Shown here one piece after another: positions 35,210-46,912 of a stretch of 64,000 nucleotides of DNA (position 1 is its first letter; each line of letters opens with the position of its first letter). The notes beneath the pieces were generated by a model. The model ran no database searches, was not told the DNA's origin, and saw only the letters and a program-made list of their open reading frames with translations. The translations under genes and the position numbers were made by a program. Source of the stretch: Verpa conica (lineage: Eukaryota > Ascomycota > Pezizomycetes > Pezizales > Morchellaceae); NCBI GenBank assembly GCA_033030425.1, contig JAUFSD010000025.1:930001-994000 (forward strand), given 5' to 3'.

Positions 35210-36855
35210 CATCAGCCGTGCTCGGCACGAACATAGTGCATAGATGGGAGTTTAGTGCTCGGGAGTGATAATTCGGTGACAGTGGTACCTGTGTGTCAAG
35301 AATCAACCAATACACCAGTACCAAGTTTCTGTGTGACAAAATATTGTGTTTGGTTTGGAATATTCTCTTAAGATTACTATAGTGTACTCGCTCTATAAGG
35401 GTACGGTTGGTGCACAGCTTATAAGCCGAGTATACGTGTAGAGAGATCGAGTGATATTCGATGATCCAGAAATATCGACTACATGTTGCCCTTAATTTAG
35501 TTGCATACCTGCTGTCCCTACTTTGAATTACATGGTAATCCTCCACTACCCTCTATTGTCGAGCGTTTTTATTCTCTTCACCTCCATTTACCTTCCCATC
35601 TGAACTAAAGTACTGAGAAAATCTTCATCTACAGCTTCTTTCTCTAGTTTAAATATTTCTAACTATCCTATATCTAAATTAACCATGCCCCACCTTTTTA
35701 TAAGAATAATCTAATAAGGGGTTCCAATATACTAAGAATATATATTTTTATAGAGAAATATCCTTATTTTCTCTGCAAAATACCTTGAATATTTATCTTG
35801 TATTCATATATGGCGAGTATTTTTATAGCCCAAACCCTTATAGGATGAGTGTACGTACTGTACCCGGACTTGGTCTCCACTTCTAGTTTACCAAATACTT
35901 CTATCTTTGGGGGATATGAGCGGTTCTGTGAACTCGCTTTTTATCACGATTGATGGAAAGGCCCCCTCTCTTCTGCATAGCGGGTAGTCTGGCTCTTTAT
36001 ACGACTCGGTATATTGGTCAGTGGGTGAACTATTCCTGTAAACCCGTTCAGCTTTAATTAGGCAAAATATCTTGAAGGATAAAGAGTAGTCTCAAGTAGG
36101 ATAAGTGAGTTTGGGAACTCCCGGGCAAAAAACCAGCCATTGTCCATGATATAATCTGTTGCTGAGACGATCTAGTAGGAACTTCGTGTATTTGTGCAAT
36201 CATTCTGGCACTAAAAATGCATAGCTTCAAGTTATAACAAATCCTCCGCTACTTAGTAAATGGAAGTGGTGCGGTCGATAGAGAAGTACTATGTCCCGCG
36301 TAAGTGTGACAGCTTCTACGCCTACGCACTGAATAAAACTAACCGCTAGATAACCGGAGAAGACTATATCCAGATTCTACCCTGTGCCTTAATGTTTTCT
36401 TTGATCCTTCCCCAAAGGCCCGATATTCATAGTTGAGCTCTTAGCTTTGTCCTAATTACTATATCAAAATAGTTGGTTTACCTAGAGTTCCTAGAATACC
36501 TGTAACGAAAATAGTACGCTGGTAGCCCCGCGGGTCCGCTATTGATAGCTGAGCCTTAAGGATATAGGAACTACATCACCTCACGACCTTCATGCTGGTT
36601 TCCATACTCCACATGAAGGTCGGGACTGTAAAGTAATTCCTGTATAGGTCTGTTGTTTACCTACCTGTTCAAGACTGGTCTAAATAATTACAGCACAGCA
36701 TATACGGGTCGAGAAAATGCATTCACGTAGTTGAGTGAGTAACGGCAGGAAACGCGTGTAAAAATTGATTTGCGTACGAGACAAATAGAGAGACCAGTAA
36801 AATTAATCGAAGTAAGAAATCAGCGCATAACCCTTCACGGGTCAATCACAAAATC
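35210..36855. other. Intergenic, AT-rich; nothing recognised
   Basis: About 1.6 kb with short frames. A 10-bp hairpin (CGACCTTCATG and its inverse) lies near 36583-36611. The string GGGTCGAGAAAATGCA near 36709 resembles sequence at 59033-59046, hinting at a dispersed repeat. Confidence 0.45.
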
Positions 36856-37630
36856 TTACTCATCTTCTCCCCTCCTCCCGTCCTCTTTGCCCTCCCTTTT
36901 CCTTGCCACTGCCTGACTCTTTCTTTTTTCCTTTCCTTTCGCTCCTGCCTCTAGTCTTTTCTGTAATCCTCCTCCTATAAGCACTGGCAACTTCTTCCCT
37001 CGCAGCATTTTTCCTTCCCCTTTTTCAATTTCCAGTACCACCGCACCTTTACCAGTACATTTCCCCCCTTCATGCGCCCCTTTAGTATTTGCGTACATCG
37101 TGATGTTACAAATGGAACAGGTCCACCATTGTGGTTTAAGAGATTGGCATAACTACTTTATGTTAGCCTCACTATACTTTGGAATGTGTATTCAAAGGAA
37201 ATGAGTGACGAGCCTTGAGTAGGTTATCCTTTTCTGGATCTACCCGAGGCCCTCTTTGTTTTATCTGGCGGACTGGAGACCCCTTTGAAAGGCTTAGAAC
37301 TTTCGTGTTTTTTGGCGGCGGCGCACGGCTCGGTGGTTCAAGCGGTAGGGATAATGGAGGTGAAGTTTTATGGATGACCTCCGATGTCTCCGCCATTGCT
37401 GTTGCCGCGGCAATCTTTGCGCGGTGCTTCTTCCCCGCCTCATGCGACTCTTGAGCTCCTAATGTCAGCGTGATGGTACAGACGGTGCAAGCCCATGGTT
37501 GACTCTTGACCATATTCATATGGCGCTTTGAAGCCTCATGGTGAACCTGGGACCTTGAAGCTACTGTAATGTTGCAGGTAGTACAGGTCCAATCGGAGCC
37601 GGAAGATGGAGTTTTCTGTATATACTCCAT
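36856..37630 (-). CDS. Small protein with two or three U1-type C2H2 zinc fingers
   Basis: The frame from ATG at 37630 to 37172 encodes 152 residues with two consecutive fingers of identical spacing, CX2CX11HX5H (Cys16, Cys19, His31, His37, then Cys48, Cys51, His63, His69), separated by ten residues. This is the JAZ/U1-like type that often binds double-stranded RNA. A third, altered finger (WTCSICNITMYANTKGAHE, with Cys in place of the last His) lies just downstream in another frame at about 37147-37060 and runs into a Lys/Arg/Glu-rich tail ending at 36856. It probably belongs to the same gene through a short intron with a CTAAC branch before 37147, but no good donor was found, so a frameshift is possible. 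The three fingers look like tandem duplicates. The function is not known. Confidence 0.6.
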
Positions 37631-38521
37631 TATACGCCTCTTGTTTTGCTAGGCGGATATCTTCGGGCTCTCAATTCTTAAAGAAGGGGACTCGGTCTGT
37701 CGAAATTGAATGATATAGTGTTATAGACTTCTAAGGTGTGTAGCTGCTAGAGCGGTGCAGCTGTTGATATCTGGTATTAGGCTATATACTGCACATAGAT
37801 GGAGTGGCTTGTCAAATAAGTACTGTGGAATAATAGAATCGCGGGGTAAAGAACTTCATGTAGGAGGCCTGAATAAACAGGTTGCCTAAACATCTTGGTA
37901 GCCTCCTCCGGATTTGTGGCGGATCGAGTGCAACCAACCTACTAAAGTTTACCTATAACTTGTTACTAGGTAAAGCGCTAAGCCTTTACTAGCTGGGTAT
38001 ATCCACTATAGAACTGATAGATTATAGGGTGTGTATCCCCTAGGGCCCGTATAGATCGACTAAAGTATCATGAAAGAGCGTTGAGTGACAATTATGGTTT
38101 TGATTGTTGAGTGCAAAGTGGAAGGAAGGGTATTACTGTAGGCCGGGATCTTTGGTGTTCTCGCATTAGTGGATAATTTAGGAGGTTTAGGGTGTATCTT
38201 TATACTACTAAATTCAAAGATCACTAGGTTTTATCTGCGTGGCCTTGAGCCTATCCTATAGCCCGTATCAACTTCAAAAACTTAGCTCTGATTCCTCAGT
38301 GACCTAGTACTACACCTACCACCCCACCGTTATTTTTGCTTCAAAGATCTCTAAGGTCATAGGCCGACCCCCACGTCTTATCGATAAGAACCTGAGACAT
38401 TCCCCGCATTGTCCCACATGCATAGACATCGAATGGTAGCACAAATTATTAATTGGGTAAGATTGTGGTGGAGGGAATTGTAATATATATTGACTTCATT
38501 TATACCCGGATTTTAATTTTT
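37631..38521. other. Intergenic region before the copia element
   Basis: About 890 bp without recognised genes; it ends at the 5-bp target site (ATTAG, 38522-38526) of the retrotransposon. Confidence 0.5.
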
Positions 38522-38526
38522 ATTAG

Positions 38527-38731
38527 TGTTAAATTGTACATTTGTCATGTATTAGTCATGTATTAAGATAATGGAATTATCTAGATTGTTGTGGAAGTTT
38601 ACGGAACAAGGAAGAGCATTCCGGCGAGAATGACTCATATTATTTTGTGTAACAAATATTATTGTATAAATAGGGAACAGATTTTCCCTTTGTTTAATAG
38701 AATCATCAACTTCACTTTACACTGAACTTCA
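38527..38731 (+). repeat. 5' LTR of the copia element (205 bp)
   Basis: Begins TGTTAAATTGTAC and ends CTGAACTTCA. It contains a TATA-like TGTATAAATAGGG near 38663, the likely transcription start region of the element. Confidence 0.96.
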
Positions 38732-38744
38732 GGTTATGAGCCCG
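38732..38744 (+). promoter_or_regulatory. Primer-binding site complementary to the anticodon arm of initiator tRNA-Met
   Basis: GGTTATGAGCCCG directly follows the 5' LTR. It is complementary to the CGGGCTCATAACC segment in the anticodon stem-loop of eukaryotic initiator tRNA-Met, not to a tRNA 3' end. This points to the half-tRNA priming known from Drosophila copia. Confidence 0.8.
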
Positions 38745-38811
38745 GGTTCTGCACAATAAACTCCGCTATTCTTTACCTTCTCTCACAAACACATACACCC
38801 AATATCAAACC

Positions 38812-41800
38812 ATGTCTTCAGGAGCAGCTTCTACAAGCAAGTCCGGTGATGAAACTGTAGTCCAACCTACGAGCACTGCCATCCCAAATCCTATGGGAAA
38901 TCTCATGGTCAAGACAGATAGACTTCCCGTTCTTACTGGACAGTCAAACTATCAGACCTGGGCAGGAGCCTGGAAGATTACTTTTGATTCAGTTGAATGG
39001 TGGGAAAATGTGAGTGGCGAGAAAAAAGAACCAACCGACAAAGCCTCCGAAGAACATCTGCTTTGGAAAACTGTCTCCAAGCGAGCTCTTGCACTTCTAC
39101 TCAACGGTGTATCAGAAGAACTACAAACCACAGTCGTTGCCGCCGGCAGCGCACACGGTGCCTGGAAAGCCCTTAAAGACCTTTTTGATAGGGAAACTCC
39201 AGCAACAACGATCAATATCCTCACAACGCTCCTGAACCTACGTTACCAGGACAATACCTCTCTTGCAGACCACCTAACCACCTTCCAAAATCAATGGAAT
39301 AGGTTTCAGCAACGATGCCAGGACACAACAAAAGAAGGACTATCCAAAGATTTCCACTCCGTCGCAAATTCCAACCGAGCCAAAGCAGCCTTGCTGCTTG
39401 TTTCTCTAAACTCTGCCACCTCAATGGAAAACATCATCGACAATCTCCAAACCAAGGAGAATCTTTCCTATGAAGACGTCTACAATAGACTCACCGATCT
39501 ATCCGCCAACAAAACCGGCACCTCCGAAAATACCGTCTTCAACACCAGCCACAACACAAAGAAACACTGTACCTACTGTCTGGCAAAAACAGGAAAGAAA
39601 TTCACAAATCACACCCACGATGACTGCAGAAGGCTAAAAAAGGAAAAAGAATGGAAAAAGAAAGGAGGAAAAGGAAAAGGAAAGGAGGATAACGCCTCCA
39701 CTAGCACACATAACTCGGCAACCGTCTTAATGGTACGCCATAACTCCTCGCCCTCCTCATCTTGGATATTCGACTCTGGCGCAACTGCTCACATCTCTCC
39801 CCATAAAGAACTCTTCACCACGGTTCGACCTTACGACGGAATCGTTAGAACAGCTGATGGGACCGCTCACCGAGCTCCAGGAATTGGAGATATCCTCATC
39901 GAGTGTTGGCTCCCTGACGGAGGAAGATCTTCAGTCGTTCTCACTGATGTACTCCTCGTCCCCACGTTCGGACCAGTTGGTCTCATCTCCGAGACCGTTC
40001 TTGACAAAAAGGGGTGCAGAGTTGATGCAGGAGGAGGAAATAAAATCGTTAAAAAGGGCAAAAAGGAATTACTCTGGGGAAAATTGGTAAACGGGCACTG
40101 GAATGTACAAATAGTTGAAAATGTAGCACGTCTCTCTTCTTACTCTGAATGGCATGAAGCACTCGGACATCCATCCAGTCTTCATAGCCTATATGCCGAC
40201 CGTACAAATCTCCCAAAGAAACCAAGTAACTTCCACTGCGGACCATGCGCCCTTTCAAAAAGCACTCATTCGGTCCCAAAGACAATAAGTACTCGAGCCA
40301 CACAACCCTTCGAACTAGTCCATTCAGATCTCTCTGGTAAACAAAGAGTAATGTCTCAGGACAAATGCCAGTACTACATGTCTTTCATAGACGACTACAC
40401 TCGCTATTCTTGGATTTATTTCCTAAAGAATAAAGACGATGCGTGTAAAGCCATCGAACACTTCACCAATAAAATCAAAAATCAGCATAACACCACAATA
40501 AAAAGGTTCAGAGCTGATGGTGGAGGCGAATACGTCAACAAAAACACCAAGACCTTCTTCGGAAAAGAGGGCATTATTCAAGAGACAACGCCACCATACT
40601 CCCATGAATCAAATGGGGTAGCCGAAAGATTCAACAGGACGGTAACCACAATGGTTCGATGCATGATAATGGACCATCCCAAAATCCTATGGCAAGAAGC
40701 GTACTCAACTGCTGTCTATCTCAAAAATAGACTCCTACACAGTGCTCTAAAGGATAAAACCCCATACGAAGCACTCCATGGAAAGAAACCATCAATCAAA
40801 CATGCTCACCCTTTCGGTCAAAAATGCTACATTCATATTCATAAGGAAGCCAGGCCAGCCGGAAGCAAATTAGAACCAAGAGCAGTCGAAGGAAAATTTG
40901 TTGGATACACAGACAGCGACACACAATACCGAGTTTGGATACCATCTCAACACAAGGTGGTAGTCTCCAGAGATATCACGTTCCCCCCTCCAGCTTCAGG
41001 GGAAGTATCGATTGACATCTCCTACCCCTTAATAGAAACTCCAAAACTCGAAGCGTCAGTACCAGAGTCATCTCCCAAAGGAAAAGAAGCAGTTCCTTTA
41101 GAAGACGAAGGGGAAGAAAAAGAATTTATACTTCCGCTACCAGACTCTGATGAAGAACCAGAATCAGAAACACACACACCAGGAGATTTCCCATTATCTC
41201 CACCAAAAAAGGAAACAATTGCACCAATTCCACCTCCATTCCAAACACCCAGACGGTCAACGAGAGAAAAGAAACCAGTCGAAAAAACAACTCAAATTGA
41301 ACAGGAACAAAGGGACACAGAAATACGCAGAATACAAGCCAGAATTGAGAAACTAGACAGAGATCTGAAAGATGATCTCCTAGTTATCGAGCAAAACGAA
41401 GATCCCCGAGATCACCAACGTTTAAAAGACGATTCCTTAAAAGAACATAGAACTCAAAGGAATGACCTTAGGAGACAACTTCGACAAGCCAGAGCAAACA
41501 CTGCAACTGACACTCCGGTTCACTATGCCTACGTCAGCACCGATCCAGTTACCTTTCGACAAGCCACCTCAGGGGAAGATACGGAACTTTGGAATAAAGC
41601 AATGAAGGAAGAATACGACGCACTCATTAAAAACAACACATGGGATATAGTAGAACGACCTCAAAATCGAGAAGTCGTGAAAGGAAGATGGGTATACAAA
41701 ACAAAATACAACCGAGACGGAACCATTGAACGATACAAGGCCAGATACGTCGCCAAAGGATATTCACAAATACCAGGTCTCGATTTCGATGAAACATTCT

Positions 41801-43059
41801 CACCAGTTGCCCGTTATGACTCTCTACGACTCCTACTAGCCCTTGCTGCCCATAACAACTGGATTCCCATTCAGTTAGACGTCAAAACTGCCTTCCTCCA
41901 CGGTGTCCTCAAGGAAGAGATTTATCTTGAACTTCCTGAAGGATACAAACAAGACAACAAAGTGTGTAAACTTCGCAAATGCATCTACGGATTGAAACAG
42001 TCCCCTCGAGAGTGGTATGCCTGCCTGGTCGACTCTCTCAAACTGAAAGGATTCAAGGCATCCTACTTCGATCCATGTGTGTTCATTAACTCCACAGAGC
42101 ACATCTACCTTGCCGTCTATGTCGACGACATTATGATATTTGGACCCAGCAACAAGTATCGTCAAAACATTAAACAGTCTCTCATGACAGATTTCGAATG
42201 CACAGACCTCGGGGAATCCAAATACATCCTGGGATTAGAAATTGACTGCACCTCAGATGGCATACACCTTTCTCAAAAAGGCTACATACAAAAACTCCTC
42301 GAAAAGTTCCAAATGCATGAATCTAGACCAGTTGGCACGCCACTTGAACCCAACACTCTACTCACAACAGGAACAACCGAGTCCATGATAGATAATCAAA
42401 AACTCTATCAATCCATAATCGGATCCCTTATGTATGCTAGTATCGGCACTAGACCCGATATCTCTCACACAGTCACCTTCCTCTCCCAGTTTTCCTCCTG
42501 TCCTACGGCAGAACATTTAATTGCTGCCAAACGAGTTCTCAGATATCTCAAAGGCACAAAAGACTGGACACTGTTCTACTCCAAACACTCCGACAACACA
42601 TTACATGGGTTTTCAGATAGCTCATTCGGTTCCAATGTCTCTGATCGAAAATCCTTCTCTGGATACGTCTTTCAACTTGGAAACTCAACTATTAGTTGGA
42701 GAAGTCGCAAACAAAGAGCAGTTGCTACGTCAACCACCGAAGCGGAATACATGGCTCTCAACCTAACCGCGAAGCAACTTGTATGGTTAAAATCCGGCCT
42801 AACAGAACTTGGTCAATTCTACAACTATACAATACACACTGACAACACTGGCTCCATTGAGCTGGTTCGAAATCCACGAATCCATGATAGATCCAAACAT
42901 ATCGATATTCAATACCACTCTACCCGTGAATGGTACGAATCAGGAATATTCACTCTAGAATATGTTTCCACCTCTGACAATATCGCCGACATTCTCACAA
43001 AAGGTCTACCAAAACCAGCACACCTTCAACATGCCATTTCAATACGAGGTAACAAATGA
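38812..43059 (+). CDS. Copia-type Gag-Pol polyprotein (1415 aa, intact)
   Basis: One frame from ATG 38812 to TGA 43057-43059. Domains in order: a UBN2-type Gag (about residues 30-240); a Cys/His stretch CTYCLAKTGKKFTNHTHDDC and a basic Gly/Lys tail; aspartic protease with DSGA at 321-324; integrase with an N-terminal zinc-binding part (HEALGHP, CGPC) and catalytic Asp506, Asp569 and Glu605 (35 residues between the last two); a proline/glutamate-rich linker with a coiled-coil-like segment; reverse transcriptase with YVDD at 1103-1106; RNase H with DSS and TEAEYMAL segments. All catalytic residues looked for are present and there is no frameshift between gag and pol. Such single-frame elements must make extra Gag by another route, such as splicing or proteolysis. 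Confidence 0.97.
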   Translation: MSSGAASTSKSGDETVVQPTSTAIPNPMGNLMVKTDRLPVLTGQSNYQTWAGAWKITFDSVEWWENVSGEKKEPTDKASEEHLLWKTVSKRALALLLNGVSEELQTTVVAAGSAHGAWKALKDLFDRETPATTINILTTLLNLRYQDNTSLADHLTTFQNQWNRFQQRCQDTTKEGLSKDFHSVANSNRAKAALLLVSLNSATSMENIIDNLQTKENLSYEDVYNRLTDLSANKTGTSENTVFNTSHNTKKHCTYCLAKTGKKFTNHTHDDCRRLKKEKEWKKKGGKGKGKEDNASTSTHNSATVLMVRHNSSPSSSWIFDSGATAHISPHKELFTTVRPYDGIVRTADGTAHRAPGIGDILIECWLPDGGRSSVVLTDVLLVPTFGPVGLISETVLDKKGCRVDAGGGNKIVKKGKKELLWGKLVNGHWNVQIVENVARLSSYSEWHEALGHPSSLHSLYADRTNLPKKPSNFHCGPCALSKSTHSVPKTISTRATQPFELVHSDLSGKQRVMSQDKCQYYMSFIDDYTRYSWIYFLKNKDDACKAIEHFTNKIKNQHNTTIKRFRADGGGEYVNKNTKTFFGKEGIIQETTPPYSHESNGVAERFNRTVTTMVRCMIMDHPKILWQEAYSTAVYLKNRLLHSALKDKTPYEALHGKKPSIKHAHPFGQKCYIHIHKEARPAGSKLEPRAVEGKFVGYTDSDTQYRVWIPSQHKVVVSRDITFPPPASGEVSIDISYPLIETPKLEASVPESSPKGKEAVPLEDEGEEKEFILPLPDSDEEPESETHTPGDFPLSPPKKETIAPIPPPFQTPRRSTREKKPVEKTTQIEQEQRDTEIRRIQARIEKLDRDLKDDLLVIEQNEDPRDHQRLKDDSLKEHRTQRNDLRRQLRQARANTATDTPVHYAYVSTDPVTFRQATSGEDTELWNKAMKEEYDALIKNNTWDIVERPQNREVVKGRWVYKTKYNRDGTIERYKARYVAKGYSQIPGLDFDETFSPVARYDSLRLLLALAAHNNWIPIQLDVKTAFLHGVLKEEIYLELPEGYKQDNKVCKLRKCIYGLKQSPREWYACLVDSLKLKGFKASYFDPCVFINSTEHIYLAVYVDDIMIFGPSNKYRQNIKQSLMTDFECTDLGESKYILGLEIDCTSDGIHLSQKGYIQKLLEKFQMHESRPVGTPLEPNTLLTTGTTESMIDNQKLYQSIIGSLMYASIGTRPDISHTVTFLSQFSSCPTAEHLIAAKRVLRYLKGTKDWTLFYSKHSDNTLHGFSDSSFGSNVSDRKSFSGYVFQLGNSTISWRSRKQRAVATSTTEAEYMALNLTAKQLVWLKSGLTELGQFYNYTIHTDNTGSIELVRNPRIHDRSKHIDIQYHSTREWYESGIFTLEYVSTSDNIADILTKGLPKPAHLQHAISIRGNK

Positions 43060-43066
43060 GGGGAAG
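43058..43066 (+). promoter_or_regulatory. Polypurine tract of the copia element
   Basis: The purine run GAGGGGAAG lies immediately before the 3' LTR, the expected position for plus-strand priming. It overlaps the stop codon of the polyprotein. Confidence 0.8.
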
Positions 43067-43271
43067 TGTTAAATTGTACATTTGTCATGTATTAGTCATG
43101 TATTAAGATAATGGAATTATCTAGATTGTTGTGGAAGTTTACGGAACAAGGAAGAGCATTCCGGCGAGAATGACTCATATTATTTTGTGTAACAAATATT
43201 ATTGTATAAATAGGGAACAGATTTTCCCTTTGTTTAATAGAATCATCAACTTCACTTTACACTGAACTTCA
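43067..43271 (+). repeat. 3' LTR of the copia element (205 bp)
   Basis: Same sequence as the 5' LTR by eye along its full length; followed directly by the ATTAG duplication. Confidence 0.96.
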
Positions 43272-43276
43272 ATTAG

Positions 43277-44352
43277 GAGTGAGCCAACGATGTAAACGAA
43301 GTAACCCTATAACAAGTCTTGTGGGTTAGGGTTGGTGATACTACTAATTGTGCCTAGTCTTATGTTGACGGGGGAGCCATATCCAATGCTCTAGCATTAA
43401 ATAGCTTTCTCCTGATACTTCTAATCAGGTCGGGCATCGTATACTATATTTAGTGTTATTAAGAGTAATGTCTATAGATGGAGCTAGTATCTAATTAAGT
43501 GTTGGGCGAGTGAGCTTATAGTGATGAGTTTTACAGAGTATCTTTATTGAGGGGCAATTACTATAATCACTAGAGGCCAAGAAACACGTGAAGCATAGAA
43601 TATGAGTAATGATTGAGGTAGGAAATCCCACTGAAACCACAGATCCTATCTTAGACAGACTCAATAGCATATGCTACAGTACCGTGACTTATATCAGTGG
43701 ACGCACACCAAAATCGGCCAAAATCCAGCAATCTCATGCTGTTACAAAGCGTGCATTTATGCCTCAAAATTTACAACTCAATCAGAACAGCTAGATATAC
43801 TAGTGAATACTCTATATTATAAGTGAAAGCCCTATTCATAACACATGAGATTAGTAGTATAGATTAGAAGTAGGGTAGGTTGTGAGTTTGATCGAAAAAT
43901 GCCAAGAACCCATACAAATCTTGAGTCTTGGCGCTTTTTAAAAATCACTGCACAAGAACCACTAGAGTCCACATTATAATAGGTAGTTTTTATTCATAAA
44001 ATCCCATAAAGTGACTCTCAATATGATTGTTTTCCATTATTTAAAATTATATAGTAATCTGTTTATTGTTGTACTGGTAAAATGAGTTGTAATATGGCTG
44101 ATTTTGGACATTTTTGATGTGGTTTTCGGATTCATCCACTGATATAAGTCACGGTACTGTAGCATACTCGAAATCTTCCTAATTGTACATAGATAAACGG
44201 AATAAACTTAAAGAATATTGATGAAATGAACGGAGGAAATATACTGTGACAGTGCCTTTTGAAGTAGGAGATGATCCAGGATCAGATGAAGAAATATCAT
44301 AAGAAACAAAGAAGCATGAGGATGCATTGACAACGCCGGCACTGAGTTGGTC
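43277..44352. other. Intergenic; nothing recognised
   Basis: About 1.1 kb between the copia element and the end of the zinc-finger gene. Only short frames; no repeats noticed. Confidence 0.5.
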
Positions 44353-46912
44353 TTAAAGTGTTATCTCGTCAAAGAGGCCATTGTCTACATAGTAGTCCCA
44401 ATCAGCAAGGCTACCATTTAAGAACAGTTCAAGTGGGTCTGTGATATCACTAGCACTTTCTGGAACTACCACATTGTTATTTCCTCCGCTACAACCTTGC
44501 TGCAGGTTAGACGGGAAGTTCTCTAAAAGATTAGGTGTTAGATTCGATATAAGGGTGATTTTGAGTGTAGCAACATTCGGGTCGGGCCGGGCAAAGGCGG
44601 CGGTGGGTACTGCGACTGAGTTAATACTGGGCTGTAAAGCATGATCGGGAGCCGTGGAGGGTTGGGTAGAAGTGTTGGATGGGCTATTTTGAAAAGGGTG
44701 AGAGGATATCATCGCCATCAATATTGTAGCCCCAACAGTTTCAGCGCGTGATCCTGAATCCAAAAGATGAGCCACTGTTTCTTTGAGAGAAGGGCTATTT
44801 CATTGTTCATACCTGATGTTAAATGCGCATTGCTAGCAATGATCGTTGGGTACTCAGAGCTCCCCCACCTGAGAAATGATTCCAAGATAGTTCTCCTTTC
44901 TAGCTGAGCGGCTAAGTTCTGCCCTATTTTCTCAAACGGAGGTGGAAGCTCAGAAGTCCCTTCTGCTATATCTTGGGAGTCAGAATCTTCCAGGACGTCT
45001 GTATTCCCTACATGCGCGTCTTGGTTTAGTTCTACATTCTGCAAGGAAGGCGGGAATTCATAATCAAAGTCTATGGTATATTAACTTGACTGTAGTTATC
45101 GAAAAACTGCGGCTTTACTTACATTCAGCACCCATAGAAGGCTCTGGGCAGTGATCGGGAAAGAGAAGTACAAATAGCTTGTGCCACGTCATACGCTTCT
45201 GGTTCGTAATTTCTTGATCCTTTAGTAGAGTATGGTTATCAACTTTGGTAATAGCCATTTTTTCTCTACATTCCACATCCCGCCTGTGGTCTCTGATCTC
45301 TCCATGATCTCCTCGGCGTCCACATTTTAGACATTGGGCCGGCTTTGTATGTATCCGCCGAATATGTTCCCTTCAAGATGTTAATAGTGTGTAATCAAAC
45401 CTCTCCCCTTCTCCGAGATCCCTTTGGGACGTTCTGAATATGAGTACATACTTGAGCTTATCTGTTTTTATTCCTTGGGTCCTACACTTTACAAGACACC
45501 CACCGGTTCTGAACTCAGGATCTTCCGGATCCTTACGGTAGAATGGACAGATATATAAGCGCGGTGGTTTTTGTTTTGTTAACTGCCGCTTCAACTTCGG
45601 TTGTGCTTTCGATTCATCCTCATTGGAATAATCTGGAGTCCCCTTATTGGATTCAGAACCACCAAGAGGCCTTTTGCATGGAATGGATTTGCTGTAGGAT
45701 GTTCCAGGGGTGGTTCCTGTCGAATTTCCGCCTTGACCCGCCTGCTTTTGTGCTCCTACCTGCTTCGTTCCACCTATGCTACGGATAGAAAGCCTTAGTT
45801 TCTGTTCCTCGGTACCGTGATATATGAACTCTGTAGCAATTACTTGACAGATGACCAGTATGAACAATTGACCTGAATGTTCTGGCGGCACTGTCATAGA
45901 CAGTAGTTCCTTTGGCCGTGTTGACCTCGGTTTAAGGACTATTGGCCTTTCCTCTTTCAACCGTGCTGAGTTTTTTTCAATGACAATCGGTAATTCCACC
46001 TCTAGTCGCATCGCGTCGCGTTCCATGGGAATTTGTCGTCGTCCTCTTCCTGTTTCATTGGTACTAGGGAACGGCGATGTGTCGAGGGAAAAGTATCCTC
46101 CACGTGGGACATCCTGCCCATGGCATGTCCGAAGGTGAGCTACGAGGTTTGACCTTCTACTAAATCCTCTTATACCATCACGTCTCCGCTTACAACTATC
46201 GAAACAGTCGAGTAATCCATGACTATTGCGTTGGCCGCGGTAACCTGGTAAATCAGAAAATGAGTTTCTATCAAAGTATTGATCAAAAAGGCGACTTTGC
46301 CGTGGCCCAGAAGAGTTTTCCCATCTCTCCTGAGGATCTAGAGCGTATCTCGGTTCCTTCTCGGTAGTACCATCAAAATGCATCATAGGAGGCTGTTCAT
46401 CACTCGCACCCCCTTGCGAAATTATATCCGGATTGCGGGCAGCAGGTCTCTGGGTAACCGTATGGCTAGACGCCGGAGACACCTCTCTAGTACTCTGCGT
46501 CAGGGATTCCTGCTGCGTTAGAGGTGGAATGGAATAGTATAGGCCTTTTTGTGAAACGCTACTAGAAGAATGAAGAAAACGGTAAATATTAGCAAGAGCG
46601 TTGTAGATTATCTCCGTAGTGAATGATAAATAGACCTGGAGTGCCGAAAGATCAAGGGATAATAACTTACATATGCGGTTCCAGGATATCTACTTGTCTT
46701 GGAGGCGGGAGGTATATACTTGATACTTGAGGTATGGGGGATATAGCTTGGAGAATAGTGGAGTGAGTTGGAGTTGATTTGTAGTGATGATGTAGAGGCT
46801 GAAGGGGAATAGGAAGAGGTGTATTAGAAGATGAGATCCATTGGTCGGGGGGGTTAAGAATAGAGAGCATTGACGTAGGGCTATCAGAAGAGCTGAAGAA
46901 ATGACTGGACAT
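44353..46912 (-). CDS. Fungal zinc-finger protein, C2H2-like (5 exons, 759 aa)
   Basis: Exons on the minus strand: 46912-46671, 46561-45452, 45370-45123, 45070-44813 and 44774-44353, with introns of 109, 81, 52 and 38 nt whose phases fit throughout. The N-terminus is Ser/Pro/His-rich. A finger CFDSC...HLRTCH (Cys200, Cys204, His223, His228) sits in RDGIRGFSRRSNLVAHLRTCHG, a pattern common in ascomycete proteins. A second Cys/His region begins YICPFYRKDPEDPEF (about residue 417) and, only after splicing, runs on into KLKEHIRRIHTKPAQC and CLKCGRR. This fungal class usually has a YDFEF-type acidic C-terminus; here FDYEFPPSL follows the third intron. It is likely a DNA-binding regulator, but no target or pathway is evident. 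The last intron could use an acceptor six bases earlier. Confidence 0.75.

Larger units (their letters stand above)
38527..43271 (+). mobile_element. Complete Ty1/copia LTR retrotransposon
   Basis: Two 205-bp LTRs (38527-38731 and 43067-43271) that appear identical throughout enclose one uninterrupted 1415-codon gag-pol frame. The element is flanked by ATTAG on both sides (38522-38526 and 43272-43276). LTR ends are TGTTA...TTCA. The domain order protease-integrase-reverse transcriptase-RNase H defines the copia type. Identical LTRs and an intact frame mean a recent insertion and possible activity. Confidence 0.97.
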
